A stretch of 8,214 bases of DNA from an uncultured Oscillospiraceae bacterium (GCA_910588625.1 CAJUQN010000110.1:1-8214), one strand, 5' to 3'; positions 1-7,290 are shown, counted from the stretch's first letter. A program made the numbers and translations. Notes: a model not told the origin generated them from the letters alone.

Positions 1-82
1 CATCCCACTCTCCCTAACCGCTGACCCGACCACTCTTTCTACCGAAGCCTCAAAAAAACGCCAAGTTCTCCTCTCATGTTCC

Positions 83-132
83 GACTCCCTTCCTGGGCAC
101 TTTTCTGCCCTATTGGGAGTCTATCTTTTTTT
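83..132 (+). terminator. Terminator-like hairpin, plus strand
   Basis: Outer stem GACTCCC/GGGAGTC (83-89 with 115-121) and inner stem GGGCA/TGCCC (95-99 with 106-110), followed by a U-rich tract (TATCTTTTTTT). It is oriented to end a plus-strand transcript coming from beyond the left edge. Confidence 0.5.
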
Positions 133-246
133 CGCCTCCTTCGCCACAAAACTACATTTTTTCCTCGGCGTTTTTTTACATTTTATCACTGGCGCTGACA
201 CATATAGCAAAGCTCTTTTTGCCCCTACTGCGTAACATGAGGGCAT

Positions 247-295
247 AAAAAAAGCGGCGTTCCTGTTCTCCCGTGTTGGGATAGAGAAACGCCGC
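247..295 (-). terminator. Rho-independent terminator, minus strand
   Basis: GCGGCGTT (254-261) pairs with AACGCCGC (288-295); an inner CCC/GGG pairing (270-272 with 278-280) is possible. On the minus strand it is followed by seven U residues (247-253). No convincing gene lies between it and the surface-protein terminator, so it is either a backup terminator or the leftover end of a lost gene. Confidence 0.7.
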
Positions 296-521
296 GTATG
301 CGTCGTATTCAGTTTTCATTTATTCTTTCTCAATGCTGTGTGCTGGTGGCTGGGCTGGCAGGGTTCCGGGCGGCATATCAAGGCTCTTTCCCTCAAAAGT
401 AGTAAATTGGTAGTAAATTCAGCTTGAAATCCTGCTTGTATGCCCGTAAATCAAGGCTTTTTTGAGATAATCAACCATTTTCGGTAAATAGTATAAGCAA
501 ATTGCAATTACCGCAAGCCTC
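296..521. other. Non-coding stretch with a short tandem repeat
   Basis: No credible gene was found. An 11-bp tandem duplication (GTAGTAAATTG then GTAGTAAATTC, 399-420) is the most distinct element. On the minus strand an 18-codon frame ends at 320 with GAGGGA ahead of its ATG, but nothing about it is recognisable. The stretch sits between two minus-strand terminators, so it may be the residue of a lost gene. Confidence 0.4.
399..420 (+). repeat. 11-bp tandem direct repeat
   Basis: Two adjacent copies differing only in the last base (GTAGTAAATTG, GTAGTAAATTC). Short tandem sites of this kind can be recombinase arm sites or protein-binding sites, but no integrase gene is present in the window, so the role is open. 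Confidence 0.55.
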
Positions 522-563
522 AAAACAAGGCGGGACAGTCTTAGCGACCGTCCCGCCTTGTTT
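522..563 (-). terminator. Terminator of the surface-protein gene
   Basis: A perfect 14-bp stem (523-536 with 550-563), with a possible 3-bp inner stem (538-540 with 546-548), is GC-rich at its core. Its outer A/U pairs supply a short U run (UUUU) on the minus strand. The stem touches the last base of the gene's TGA stop codon, so termination is immediately coupled to the gene end. The near symmetry could also stop transcription arriving from the left. Confidence 0.75.
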
Positions 564-3500
564 CAGGTGTTTTCCATAAAGTTTTTCAGCATCTGCGCCG
601 CTTCGGCACGGGTCGCCAACCCGCCGGGGTCAAGCCGTCCGTCCCCGTAGCCATTCAAAATGCCGTTGGCGGTCGCCCAGCTCAGCGCCTCCAGGGCGTA
701 GCCGCTGGCCTGGTCCGCGTCCGTGAAGTTTAGTGTCTGATTGCCCGTCGTGGGCCTCCCCGCGTATCGCCACAGCATAACCGCGAACTGTTCCCGCGTC
801 ACGCTGTCGTTCGGGCCAAACTGGTCTTCACTATAGCCTGTGGTGATGCCGTTTTCTGTGGCCCATGCCACGCTGTCCGCGTACCAGGAGTCTCCGCTAA
901 TGTCGCTGAATCCGCCCACCCCGCTCTGCTCCGGGTGGCCCTCCAGGTTGTAGAGCACGGTGGCCGCCATGGCGCGGCTCATGGACTGCTCCGGGCTGAA
1001 GGTGGTCTCACCGGTGCCGTTAAACATCTCCCGGGCACTGACAAAGGCCACGGCATCCGCCAGCCAGTCGGTGGGTGAGACGTCGGAAAATCCTTTACTG
1101 TTGTCCACAATCTCCACGGTGGCGGAGCCGTCCAGGGGTATATTCAGCTTGCCATCTCCCGCTATGGATTTGCGGATCGTCTCACGGGCGCCATCCTCAT
1201 GGACCAGCACTGCCACGGTGCCGGGCGTGGCGTTCTCCACTGGAACGGTAACCGTCAGGCCGCCGGGGACGCTCTTGACCTCCTTGCCACCCGCAGTCAG
1301 CGTCACCGCCACGGAGTTGACCTTCTGCTCAGCCATCACGCTGACGTTACCGCCCGCGCTGGACAGCGTGCTCAGCGCCGTGTTGGGGATGGTCACATCG
1401 GCCACCGGAGTGGAGACAGTCAGGTCCGCGCTGGTGGCGCTTTTGAGCTGCCTCATCGTGGAGGCCGGGATGGAGACCTCAGTCTTGGACACATCACCGG
1501 TGATCTCCGGCTTGATGACCACGTTTTTGCTCTGGTCTGCTGCGGCCTCCTTCACCAGAGCGCTGGTGGCCGCGGCGCTGACCACAGTCTTTGCCGAGCC
1601 ATTTTGCACACTGGTCTGCATCGGAGAGGCCGCTGTGTTTGATGCGCTTGGTGTGCTTATTGTCGGAACGCTGTTGGCGCCGCTCCCACCGCTGCTGCCA
1701 GTACTCCCGCTGTCACTTGCAGGAGGCTTGGCCTGGATTCCAGCGGTGAACGCATACGTGCCCCCGCTTATATTGTAATTTCCGTTCCCAGTGTCCGTGA
1801 TCGTAACAGCAATGTTATAGGTGGTTGTAGTTGTATCCCCAGTTGTGTTCTCCGTGACGATACAGCTCGCCGTGTACTCTCCTGCCGGAATTACCGTCCC
1901 GTCATTTTCTTTGAGCTTAACACCAGGGGTTCCTGGGGTCGCACTAGGCTCATAGTAATAATTTCCACTGCTGTCCTGCCATAACCCAGTGTCAGACAGC
2001 GTGATATTGCCCCCCGTTACTGTCACCGGTTTGTGCCCAATTGTCACTAGCACCGGCCGTTCCGGCTCACTGATACCTGCGTAGTTGCCGCTGACGTCTT
2101 CCACCTTATACCAGACTTTGTAAGTACCTGCATCGGTGGCCTCCGGAATACCGGGAGAATAGGTACCATCTTCACCTACTTTGTATTTCACAACGCCAAC
2201 GCCGTCAACTGTGCTGCCTGCACGCATAAGCGTTTGCGGGCTCCCAGTGTAGGTTAAACCAGTCTCTCCTTGAGGCTCTTGCACAAACTTTATTTGCTGC
2301 TTTGCAATTACAAAGTTCTCTCTTTTCGGCTCGAATGTGTAATTGCTGCCCGCCACACTTGTGGCCGTAAGGGTCGCAGTTCCCGCATTTGTGTTATTGC
2401 TGTAGCTGACAGTGTAGTCGGCGCCAACAGCGAGCACCGTTCCATCGCCAGCTGTGACTGTAACGCCATCAGGAACCTTTGTCGTGCCGTCATAGACAAG
2501 ACCACCCGCCGGCAAAGTAAGGTCTACCGTCACAACAGTTGATTTCGGCTTTACGGTAAACGTATAGGAAGCAGTGGAGGTGCTGTAGTTATCGCCCGCT
2601 TTTTCCACCGTAATCGTAACCGTACCTACCTTATTGGCCGTTACCAAACCATTGGAATCAACATCTGCGACCGCAGAATTGCTGCTTTTCCATGTAATCT
2701 GGCCATTTCCAGTGCCGCCCGACGTGCCAAGCTGGAAGACGCTGCCGTAATAGACCTGATCCCGCATCCCCGTGATGGAGATCGTTTCCTGGTCCGTCTC
2801 TGTAATTTCAAAGACTGCGGTGTTATTACTTTGAATAATGTAATTGGAGTCTGCCGACTGGGTAATCGTAACCGTATACGTATCCACATCGACCGGGTTT
2901 GTGTTCTGTGGTTTCTTACCGCGATACGCCACCGTATACTCGGTTTCCTGGATCAAGTCAAGATGATCATCATATACCGTAATGGTTGGCGTCTGCTGGT
3001 TTCCATTATACCTGAACGTGTTCGGGGACAGGATAATCCTGGGGTTCGTTACGGTGTTCGTTGTAATCTCCACTGTCAATGGCGCATTTCCAACATAATC
3101 ATTGTGGTTTGCGTCGCCCAGTACCTTGTAATAAACCGTGTAACGGCCCCGCTCGGCACCAGTGGGGACCGCCTCAGAATAATTCAGGCCATCCAGCGAA
3201 TAGACCATCGTCCCATCCGGCGAACCGCCCCGGGTAATCAGCTCCTGAGCAGACCCATTGTACGGCAATGATCCCTTGCTCACTGGGGGGGTCACATTCT
3301 TCTGCTCAGCTTTCTGGATCGTAAAGTCAACCGTCCCGTTTACGATATAGTTGCCGCCGTTCGCATTGCTGACGACGACAGTCGCCGTACCCGCGTTTAC
3401 ATTGTTGCGGTAGGATACGGTGAACTCGTCTACCCCATTCGTCTTTGTGATTGTATCTGAACCATCCTTAACAGTGACAGTAGGTTTGCACTCACTGCCA

Positions 3501-5005
3501 CTATATGTATAGGCGCTCGGAGCCAACGTGATGATAGGCGTGATTTCCTTCGGCTTGATGGTCACAGACACATGAGAGGGAGTTTCTATCCCGTCATAAT
3601 TCTCGTTGCCCTTCACTTTATAGTATACAGTATATGTGCCCGCGTTTATTCCTTGAGGAATCTTCCTCTCATACGTGCCATTTTCGTCCAAAGAGTACAC
3701 CAGATAACCGTTAGTTACAGCGCCTACGGATACCAGATCCTGCGCGTTTTTGTTGTAGGTCAAGTCATTCGCCTTGGGTGAACTGAGCAGCACCGCTCCG
3801 GCGTTCCGAATTTCAAACGCCGCCGTTCCATCGGAAGAGAACGTGTAGTTGCCGCCCCCCTTAGCCGTCACGGTAACGTTCGCAGTCCCTACATTTTTGT
3901 TTCCGCTATAGTACACATCGTAGTTGCTGGACGGAATATCAGCTCCGTCGCCCCTGACCGTAACAGCAGGCGTTTTGGCATTGCCGTCGTAGATGTAATA
4001 CTGCTTGCCGTTGGCGTCTGTCTTCAAGTCATGGTCAGAGAGCGTGACTGTTAGGCTCGTAATGTTCTTTGGAGTAATCGTACCCGTGACAGCGGCGGGA
4101 TAGCTGATCTTGTATTTGATTTGACCAGCACCGCTCACGCTCGGATTAGAACTGTTCAGCGTGACCGTTTTACTCGTACCAACATTGGCGTTATCATAGG
4201 CGCCAGTCAGGCCGGTGATGTTGATGGGGCCATCACCATTCACCAAATCGCTGTCTTTCACCTTCGCCGAAATATTAGCAGCGGGAACGCTCAAACCGCC
4301 GTCATAGACTTTCGCCGTGACCGTCACCTCCGCCGTGACCGGTTTCGGCTGCACAGTAAAGGACCAGCTGTCTTTGACTGTTCCGTAGTTCTCTACGAGC
4401 CGCTCCGCCGTGACGGTGAAGTTACCCATGCTTGTGATGTCAAATATACCTGTTGCGTTTGTAACGGGGCTGGTCCCGCCCGTAAGCGTCCATGTCACCG
4501 AGCCATTCGCGGAACCTCCCACCGTATCCAGCGTGATGGTATCGCCATAACAGACAACGTCGGGCTTATTCGTGATCTTCAGCGCCTCCTGAGCCGCTTC
4601 GACAACCTCAACTGTAACAGTTTTGCCGGTGAACGTGTAATTGTTGTTGGTACTGGCAACGGTAGCCGTATACGTGCCAGCGTCCCTAATCTCTGTAAAG
4701 TTCCCCTTATTATAGGTCCAAGTGACCGTGTACTGATCGTCGGGAAGCATTGTGTCACCGTCCTTGACTGTGATCACAGGCTCTTTCTCAGTTCCGTCAT
4801 ACGGATAGGACTTCGGCGATACTTCAACTGTGGGCACGATTTGCTTGGGCTGAATATCTACGCCTGTCACTTCTGTATCTGGAACTTCTTTGTAATTTTC
4901 GGTCTCCTCTACCTTATACCAGACCCGGTAAGCGTCCGGCGCATTCATTCCGGTGGGGATATTGGGGGAGTAGACGCCATTTTGCCCCAGCTTAAACTGA
5001 ATCAC
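563..5005 (-). CDS. C-terminal part of the same surface protein: MBG/Ig-like repeats and three SLH domains
   Basis: Encodes 1480 residues from a GTG at 5005, but this is very unlikely to be a true start: no ribosome binding site precedes it, there is no signal peptide, and the frame continues upstream as a repeat unit to the frameshift at about 5055. The frame is open with no stops to TGA at 563. Residues 1-1090 are about 13 beta-sandwich units of 80-95 residues (MBG, YDG and Ig-like families; motifs LTYNG, YDGT, NAGTYT, GNYTF). Residues 1091-1160 are a Gly/Ser/Ala linker. Residues 1161-1302 are a Val/Thr-rich domain often found ahead of SLH domains. Residues 1304-1478 are three SLH domains (FSDVSPTDW, FSDISGDSW, FTDADQ). 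SLH domains typically bind pyruvylated secondary cell-wall polymer, so this end anchors the protein. Joined to the N-terminal part it gives 1972 residues. The ligand cannot be told from sequence. Confidence 0.9.
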   Translation of the reverse strand: MIQFKLGQNGVYSPNIPTGMNAPDAYRVWYKVEETENYKEVPDTEVTGVDIQPKQIVPTVEVSPKSYPYDGTEKEPVITVKDGDTMLPDDQYTVTWTYNKGNFTEIRDAGTYTATVASTNNNYTFTGKTVTVEVVEAAQEALKITNKPDVVCYGDTITLDTVGGSANGSVTWTLTGGTSPVTNATGIFDITSMGNFTVTAERLVENYGTVKDSWSFTVQPKPVTAEVTVTAKVYDGGLSVPAANISAKVKDSDLVNGDGPINITGLTGAYDNANVGTSKTVTLNSSNPSVSGAGQIKYKISYPAAVTGTITPKNITSLTVTLSDHDLKTDANGKQYYIYDGNAKTPAVTVRGDGADIPSSNYDVYYSGNKNVGTANVTVTAKGGGNYTFSSDGTAAFEIRNAGAVLLSSPKANDLTYNKNAQDLVSVGAVTNGYLVYSLDENGTYERKIPQGINAGTYTVYYKVKGNENYDGIETPSHVSVTIKPKEITPIITLAPSAYTYSGSECKPTVTVKDGSDTITKTNGVDEFTVSYRNNVNAGTATVVVSNANGGNYIVNGTVDFTIQKAEQKNVTPPVSKGSLPYNGSAQELITRGGSPDGTMVYSLDGLNYSEAVPTGAERGRYTVYYKVLGDANHNDYVGNAPLTVEITTNTVTNPRIILSPNTFRYNGNQQTPTITVYDDHLDLIQETEYTVAYRGKKPQNTNPVDVDTYTVTITQSADSNYIIQSNNTAVFEITETDQETISITGMRDQVYYGSVFQLGTSGGTGNGQITWKSSNSAVADVDSNGLVTANKVGTVTITVEKAGDNYSTSTASYTFTVKPKSTVVTVDLTLPAGGLVYDGTTKVPDGVTVTAGDGTVLAVGADYTVSYSNNTNAGTATLTATSVAGSNYTFEPKRENFVIAKQQIKFVQEPQGETGLTYTGSPQTLMRAGSTVDGVGVVKYKVGEDGTYSPGIPEATDAGTYKVWYKVEDVSGNYAGISEPERPVLVTIGHKPVTVTGGNITLSDTGLWQDSSGNYYYEPSATPGTPGVKLKENDGTVIPAGEYTASCIVTENTTGDTTTTTYNIAVTITDTGNGNYNISGGTYAFTAGIQAKPPASDSGSTGSSGGSGANSVPTISTPSASNTAASPMQTSVQNGSAKTVVSAAATSALVKEAAADQSKNVVIKPEITGDVSKTEVSIPASTMRQLKSATSADLTVSTPVADVTIPNTALSTLSSAGGNVSVMAEQKVNSVAVTLTAGGKEVKSVPGGLTVTVPVENATPGTVAVLVHEDGARETIRKSIAGDGKLNIPLDGSATVEIVDNSKGFSDVSPTDWLADAVAFVSAREMFNGTGETTFSPEQSMSRAMAATVLYNLEGHPEQSGVGGFSDISGDSWYADSVAWATENGITTGYSEDQFGPNDSVTREQFAVMLWRYAGRPTTGNQTLNFTDADQASGYALEALSWATANGILNGYGDGRLDPGGLATRAEAAQMLKNFMENT
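566..1099 (-). other. Three SLH cell-wall anchoring domains
   Basis: SLH1 lies at about 938-1096, SLH2 at 758-916 and SLH3 at 572-733. Each starts with F(S/T)D, has the central alpha-helical stretch (WLADAVAFV, WYADSVAWATENG, YALEALSWATANG), a G-Y/T-G turn and the family's TRAE-like motif. That motif reads TRAE in SLH3, TREQ in SLH2 and SRAM in SLH1, so SLH1 has lost the acidic residue and may bind wall polymer less well (inference). Three copies is the usual complete anchoring set. The protein ends six residues after the last conserved helix. Confidence 0.93.
1100..1735 (-). other. Low-complexity linker and pre-SLH beta domain
   Basis: The segment at 1526-1735 encodes a Gly/Ser/Pro then Ala/Ser/Thr-rich linker (SGSTGSSGGSG), probably flexible and spanning the peptidoglycan. 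The segment at 1100-1525 encodes about 142 residues rich in Val, Thr and Ser (VSIPASTMRQL, VADVTIPNTAL, GLTVTVPVENATPGTVAVLV), ending next to the first SLH domain. Similar domains precede SLH triplets in clostridial surface proteins; its function is not established here. Confidence 0.7.
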
Positions 5006-5381
5006 CGCGCCGTCTCGTGCGGCGCCCGGCGTGACCAGCTGCTGATAGGTACCATTTGTAGGTCAAACTTACGGCCACAGGGACGTTCACAATTGGGTCG
5101 ATTTTATTTATGATTAAAGTGACCGGCCCGCTGGACGCAGCGGCATAATCTTCCGTCGCCGGAATATTGGCCTTGATGTGATACTTCCCTGCGTTCGTAG
5201 GCAAGCCATCCACATAAGCAGATTCGCTTCCATCATCGTTGACCTTGGCGTAGGAATACCGAAGATAACCGCTCAGGTCTTCAGCGTAAGTAATGCTTAC
5301 CACGGGCAAAACGCTTTTGTCCACTGGTTTGCCGGTATAGTCTACTGTTCTGTCGTTCGCATCGCTCCATTCGACCTTAGG
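1736..5381 (-). repeat. Array of MBG/YDG/Ig-like protein repeats
   Basis: After correcting the frameshift, four unit types can be told apart by eye. Type A (LTYNGxxQxLVxxG...GTYTVYYKV) at about 4838-5084, 3542-3796, 3050-3301 and 2027-2293. Type B (YDGTxKxPxVTV...NAGTATVT...GNYTF) at 4586-4837, 3797-4060, 3302-3541, 2786-3049, 2294-2539 and a divergent copy at 1736-2026. Type C, Ig-like (YYGxxxxL...ITW...GTVTITV), at 4337-4585 and 2540-2785. Type D (VYDGxxxV...GLTGAYDNANVGTSKTV) at 4061-4336. A further MBG-like unit lies at about 5095-5381. Copies are clearly diverged at residue level, so this is an old array. The units probably form a stalk that holds the N-terminus away from the cell. Confidence 0.8.
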
Positions 5382-6482
5382 CTGGGCGCGAACAACAACC
5401 GACTTCGCGCTTGCCACGTCTGTAATCGGCTCGCCGGCAAGGTCGAAATAGGCATAGCCATCTTCCAGCAGCTTATTAAAATCATTGTCCGCCGTACGGA
5501 TGGCAGCAGTCCCGCCAGTAAAGGCGCCGCTGGTGAGTTTTACGGTCGTGCCGGAAGCAATATCCAGACCGTAAGTCGTACCAGTGACGGTCAAGTCTGT
5601 GGCGTCGGTGTACATAGATCCACCGGCCAGGACCTCCACACCAGCCCCGTTTTCAGATATGACCCTGCCGTCCGCGAGATACAGTGTGCCTGTGCCTTCA
5701 ACCCGTATGGCGGCACCCCCGGGCATCGTGTAGGTGTACTTGCCCTCACGGAATGTGTGAAAACACACCACCTCCGTCACCACATACGTCTGCTTCGCTG
5801 AGAAATCATTATAAATAAAATATGTTCGGTCCGGTGTGTAGCTAAGACTGTTGGCGCCGAGCATCGCCTGCGCATTGGCAGCGTCCAGCTGCGCCAACAG
5901 GTCATAGCAGTGCGCCAGATCCAGCTGATCCTGTTCGTCCCCGGTCAGTTCAGTGTACAGGGTGAGGAGCGCGTCAAGCTGGTCCTCCACCTGGCTCCGA
6001 TTGTCCGGCGTGACGCTGACGGGCAGCTGGCCGATCAGGTTCTCTATGGGGCAAAGCCGGCAGGCAAAGCCGCACGGAACGCCGACGTCCTCCGGTGCAT
6101 AGCCGCAGAGCTCATCGTGGGCATGCGGACAGGACAGCGTTCGTGCGACACAGCCGCTGTCCTCGCTGCACGCATGGACGCACAGGGACGGCTCCGGCTC
6201 AACCGGCCCGGCATCGGCGTCCTGCTCCAGCCCGGTTTCTGGATAGCAGTCTTCCGTGTGCTGGTGGACACAGAACGTTTCTGTCAGGAAGCAGCTCTCG
6301 TCGTGCCCGTGGGCGCAGTCCCGGCCCGGCGTGAGTGGGACGTATCCACAGTCCTCCGTGTGGACCCGATGATGGGGACACAGGCCGGCGTCCAGCCCCG
6401 CGTCGGCAGCTAAAGCCCACGTAGGGCACAGGCTCAGACACAGGGCCATGGCAGTGACGATGCTTATTACTCTGCGTTTCAT
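4992..6482 (-). CDS. N-terminal part of a frameshifted SLH-anchored MBG-repeat surface protein
   Basis: Encodes 496 residues before a premature TAA. ATG at 6482 is chosen because GGAGGT lies 6 bases upstream (6489-6494); the in-frame TTG at 6497 precedes that site. Residues 1-26 form a Sec signal peptide (MKRR, hydrophobic core, cleavage near ALA-ADAG). Residues 35-144 hold five Cys/His units of the CxHxHxxxC type, such as CAHGHDESC and CVHQHTEDC. Residues 148-205 look helical and acidic. Residues 245-350 are Gly/Thr-rich, like a short beta-helix, ending in LLEDGYAYFDLAGEPI. Residues 368-462 form a first MBG-like domain (DYTGKPVDKS, then NAGKYHIKANI). Up to LTY (475) the protein matches repeats found downstream; the last 21 residues are Arg-rich and unrelated, the mark of a frameshift. 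Removing one base of TTT at 5055-5057 restores LTYNGTYQQLVTPG and joins it to the downstream frame. Role inferred: exported surface adhesin or S-layer-associated protein. Confidence 0.88.
   Translation of the reverse strand: MKRRVISIVTAMALCLSLCPTWALAADAGLDAGLCPHHRVHTEDCGYVPLTPGRDCAHGHDESCFLTETFCVHQHTEDCYPETGLEQDADAGPVEPEPSLCVHACSEDSGCVARTLSCPHAHDELCGYAPEDVGVPCGFACRLCPIENLIGQLPVSVTPDNRSQVEDQLDALLTLYTELTGDEQDQLDLAHCYDLLAQLDAANAQAMLGANSLSYTPDRTYFIYNDFSAKQTYVVTEVVCFHTFREGKYTYTMPGGAAIRVEGTGTLYLADGRVISENGAGVEVLAGGSMYTDATDLTVTGTTYGLDIASGTTVKLTSGAFTGGTAAIRTADNDFNKLLEDGYAYFDLAGEPITDVASAKSVVVRAQPKVEWSDANDRTVDYTGKPVDKSVLPVVSITYAEDLSGYLRYSYAKVNDDGSESAYVDGLPTNAGKYHIKANIPATEDYAAASSGPVTLIINKIDPIVNVPVAVSLTYKWYLSAAGHAGRRTRRRGDSV
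5055..5057 (-). other. Frameshift point splitting the surface-protein gene
   Basis: On the coding strand the gene reads ACC TAC AAA TGG TAC CTA TCA. With one A removed it reads ACC TAC AAT GGT ACC TAT CAG, giving LTYNGTYQQLVTPG, which matches the LTY(N/T)G(S/T) opening of other type A units in the same protein. The run is only three bases long, so it is a poor candidate for slippage-based phase variation, and no slippery heptamer is seen. Confidence 0.85.
6051..6380 (-). repeat. Five-unit Cys/His repeat array in the protein N-terminus
   Basis: Residues 35-126 of the surface protein carry five short units: CPHHRVHTEDC, CAHGHDESC, CVHQHTEDC, CVHACSEDSGC and CPHAHDELC, two of them followed by GY. 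A further Cys cluster (CGFACRLC) follows at residues 137-144. Cys and His are almost absent from the rest of the protein. The pattern could bind metal or form disulfides after export; neither is shown by sequence alone. Confidence 0.75.
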
Positions 6483-6488
6483 GCTACG

Positions 6489-6494
6489 ACCTCC
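6489..6494 (-). promoter_or_regulatory. Ribosome binding site that fixes the start of the surface protein
   Basis: GGAGGT, six bases before the ATG at 6482. This favours the MKRR start over the TTG at 6497, which lies upstream of this site. Confidence 0.8.
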
Positions 6495-6507
6495 CAAAAC
6501 TTATGAG

Positions 6508-6525
6508 AAGCGCCTCCGTGCGCTT
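6508..6525 (-). promoter_or_regulatory. Hairpin at the 5' end of the leader
   Basis: AAGCGC pairs with GCGCTT (6508-6513 with 6520-6525) around a 6-base loop. It begins within a few bases of the predicted transcript start and ends well before the ribosome binding site, so it fits a 5' stabilising stem rather than a translation switch (inference). Confidence 0.45.
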
Positions 6526-6533
6526 TTTCTGAT

Positions 6534-6562
6534 ATAATAGGCTGCTTCGAACTTACTGTCAC
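6534..6562 (-). promoter_or_regulatory. Sigma-A-type promoter of the surface-protein gene
   Basis: Coding-strand -35 GTGACA (6557-6562) and -10 TATTAT (6534-6539) are separated by exactly 17 bases, and each box matches the consensus at five of six positions. Transcription would start near 6527, giving a leader of about 45 bases before the ATG at 6482. It is the only strong promoter seen upstream of the gene. Confidence 0.7.
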
Positions 6563-6637
6563 ATTGAGCGATTGTAAAATTCTCCCTGGACAAAATAACG
6601 GCATCTACTTATTCTTCGGCTCATTTGGGGATAAAGT

Positions 6638-6672
6638 AAACCCCCATTCCCAAAAAAATGAGGGTTTTATTT
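6638..6672 (+). terminator. Terminator-like hairpin upstream of the promoter
   Basis: An 11-position stem with one C-A mismatch (6638-6648 with 6657-6667) around an A-rich loop, followed by TTTTATTT on the plus strand. On the minus strand it is not followed by a U run. It lies between the transposase remnant and the surface-protein promoter and could insulate them, though the plus-strand transcript it would end is unknown. Confidence 0.4.
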
Positions 6673-6731
6673 CACACCGGAATCAGCGGCCCACATAATG
6701 TAGGGCCACCTCAGGGCAACAGCAATTGAAA

Positions 6732-7243
6732 TTAGGCGAAAAGGATATCAAGGAGACGCTGAGGATTCAAGGCAGCGGCAAAACGCTCCACATCGGTAAC
6801 AGAAGAGAGAAAATATCGGGTATCTGTTGTGGTTTCATCATTTTTGCTGATCGCTGCAGTTACCATGCCGACAGCTTGCAGACCGTCCCATTCTGTTCGC
6901 TGCGGCGATCTGTCAGCAGACGCTCATTCCGCCTTTCGCTCCTGCCGTGATCCTTCACCTTGGTCACACAACTGGGGAGTTCTCCAGAGAAATGTTCAAA
7001 GTAGAGCGAAATATCCTCCAGAAGGGCCGGCACAGCTGTAATCTCGTTGGACTTTTCATCTGTCACGATCTCTCCCAGTACCAGCTGATTCTCTGCCGCA
7101 AACGCGCCGACCACATGGTACGCCTTTCGGCTGCCTCTTTTACTGCCACGAATGGTCTTGCCGTCTATCGCAATTACAGAGCCTTCTTTTCGATGGCATC
7201 CCAGCCAGTCATACAGGCATTCTGACAGCGCTTCGGGGTTTCC
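6732..7243 (-). pseudogene. Degenerate ISAs1-family transposase
   Basis: The frame opens at 7243 directly after a TAG and reads NPEALSECLYDWLG, then VIAIDGKTIRGSKRG, then AYHVVGAFAAENQLVLGE and EKSNEITAVPALL. These are typical of ISAs1/H-repeat transposases; AIDGK holds the first catalytic Asp. At about 7012-7021 PALL is joined to EDISLYFE, skipping roughly 45 residues that should hold the second Asp (TIDAMG region). A shift at about 6890-6893 moves the frame, which then reads WDGLQAVGMV, TTTDTRYFLSS and DVERFAAAL before TAA at 6732. The third catalytic acid region (ENxLHW) is absent. About 170 codons remain of a family usually near 370. It cannot be active. The IS end may be CAGGGCA at 6712-6718, which is uncertain. 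Confidence 0.85.
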
Positions 7244-7261
7244 CTATCACATTACACTTAT

Positions 7262-7290
7262 ATTATAACTCTGCCCGGGGGAATCAACAA
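7262..7290 (-). promoter_or_regulatory. Promoter-like sequence facing the transposase remnant
   Basis: TTGTTG (7285-7290), a 17-base spacer and a consensus TATAAT (7262-7267) on the minus strand. It lies at the border between the truncated small gene start and the transposase remnant, so it could be a chance product of the junction. Any transcript would read into dead sequence and towards 6732. Confidence 0.35.

Noticed and set aside
52..177. 11-bp inverted repeat (AAAAAAACGCC and GGCGTTTTTTT), considered as mobile-element ends
   Set aside because: Mostly homopolymer, only 126 bases apart, with no transposase-like content between and no target-site duplication.
2..235. 77-codon open plus-strand frame at the left edge, with a hydrophobic middle
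   Set aside because: It has no start codon and lies in pyrimidine-rich DNA where plus-strand stops are rare; a terminator-like hairpin at 83-132 sits inside it.
960..1778. 272-codon plus-strand frame opposite the linker and SLH region
   Set aside because: Its Ala/Val/Leu/Ser-rich product mirrors the Ala/Ser/Thr-rich coding strand; no family features, and it covers strongly supported SLH domains.
5048..5060. Programmed frameshift or phase-variable tract at the gene split
   Set aside because: The run is only three bases, there is no slippery heptamer and no obvious downstream stimulatory structure; mutation or sequencing error is simpler.
4121..5113. 330-codon open frame on the plus strand opposite the repeat region
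   Set aside because: It is antisense to a clear repeat-protein frame, its product is Arg/His-rich with no domain, and it has no credible ribosome site. It is a shadow of the biased codon use on the other strand.
1736..5381. CRISPR array or DNA-level tandem repeat
   Set aside because: The periodicity is at protein level, 80-95 residues with diverged DNA; there are no short identical repeats with unique spacers.
5178..5801. 207-codon plus-strand frame opposite the N-terminal part
   Set aside because: Antisense to the signal-peptide-bearing frame, with no ribosome site or recognisable motif.
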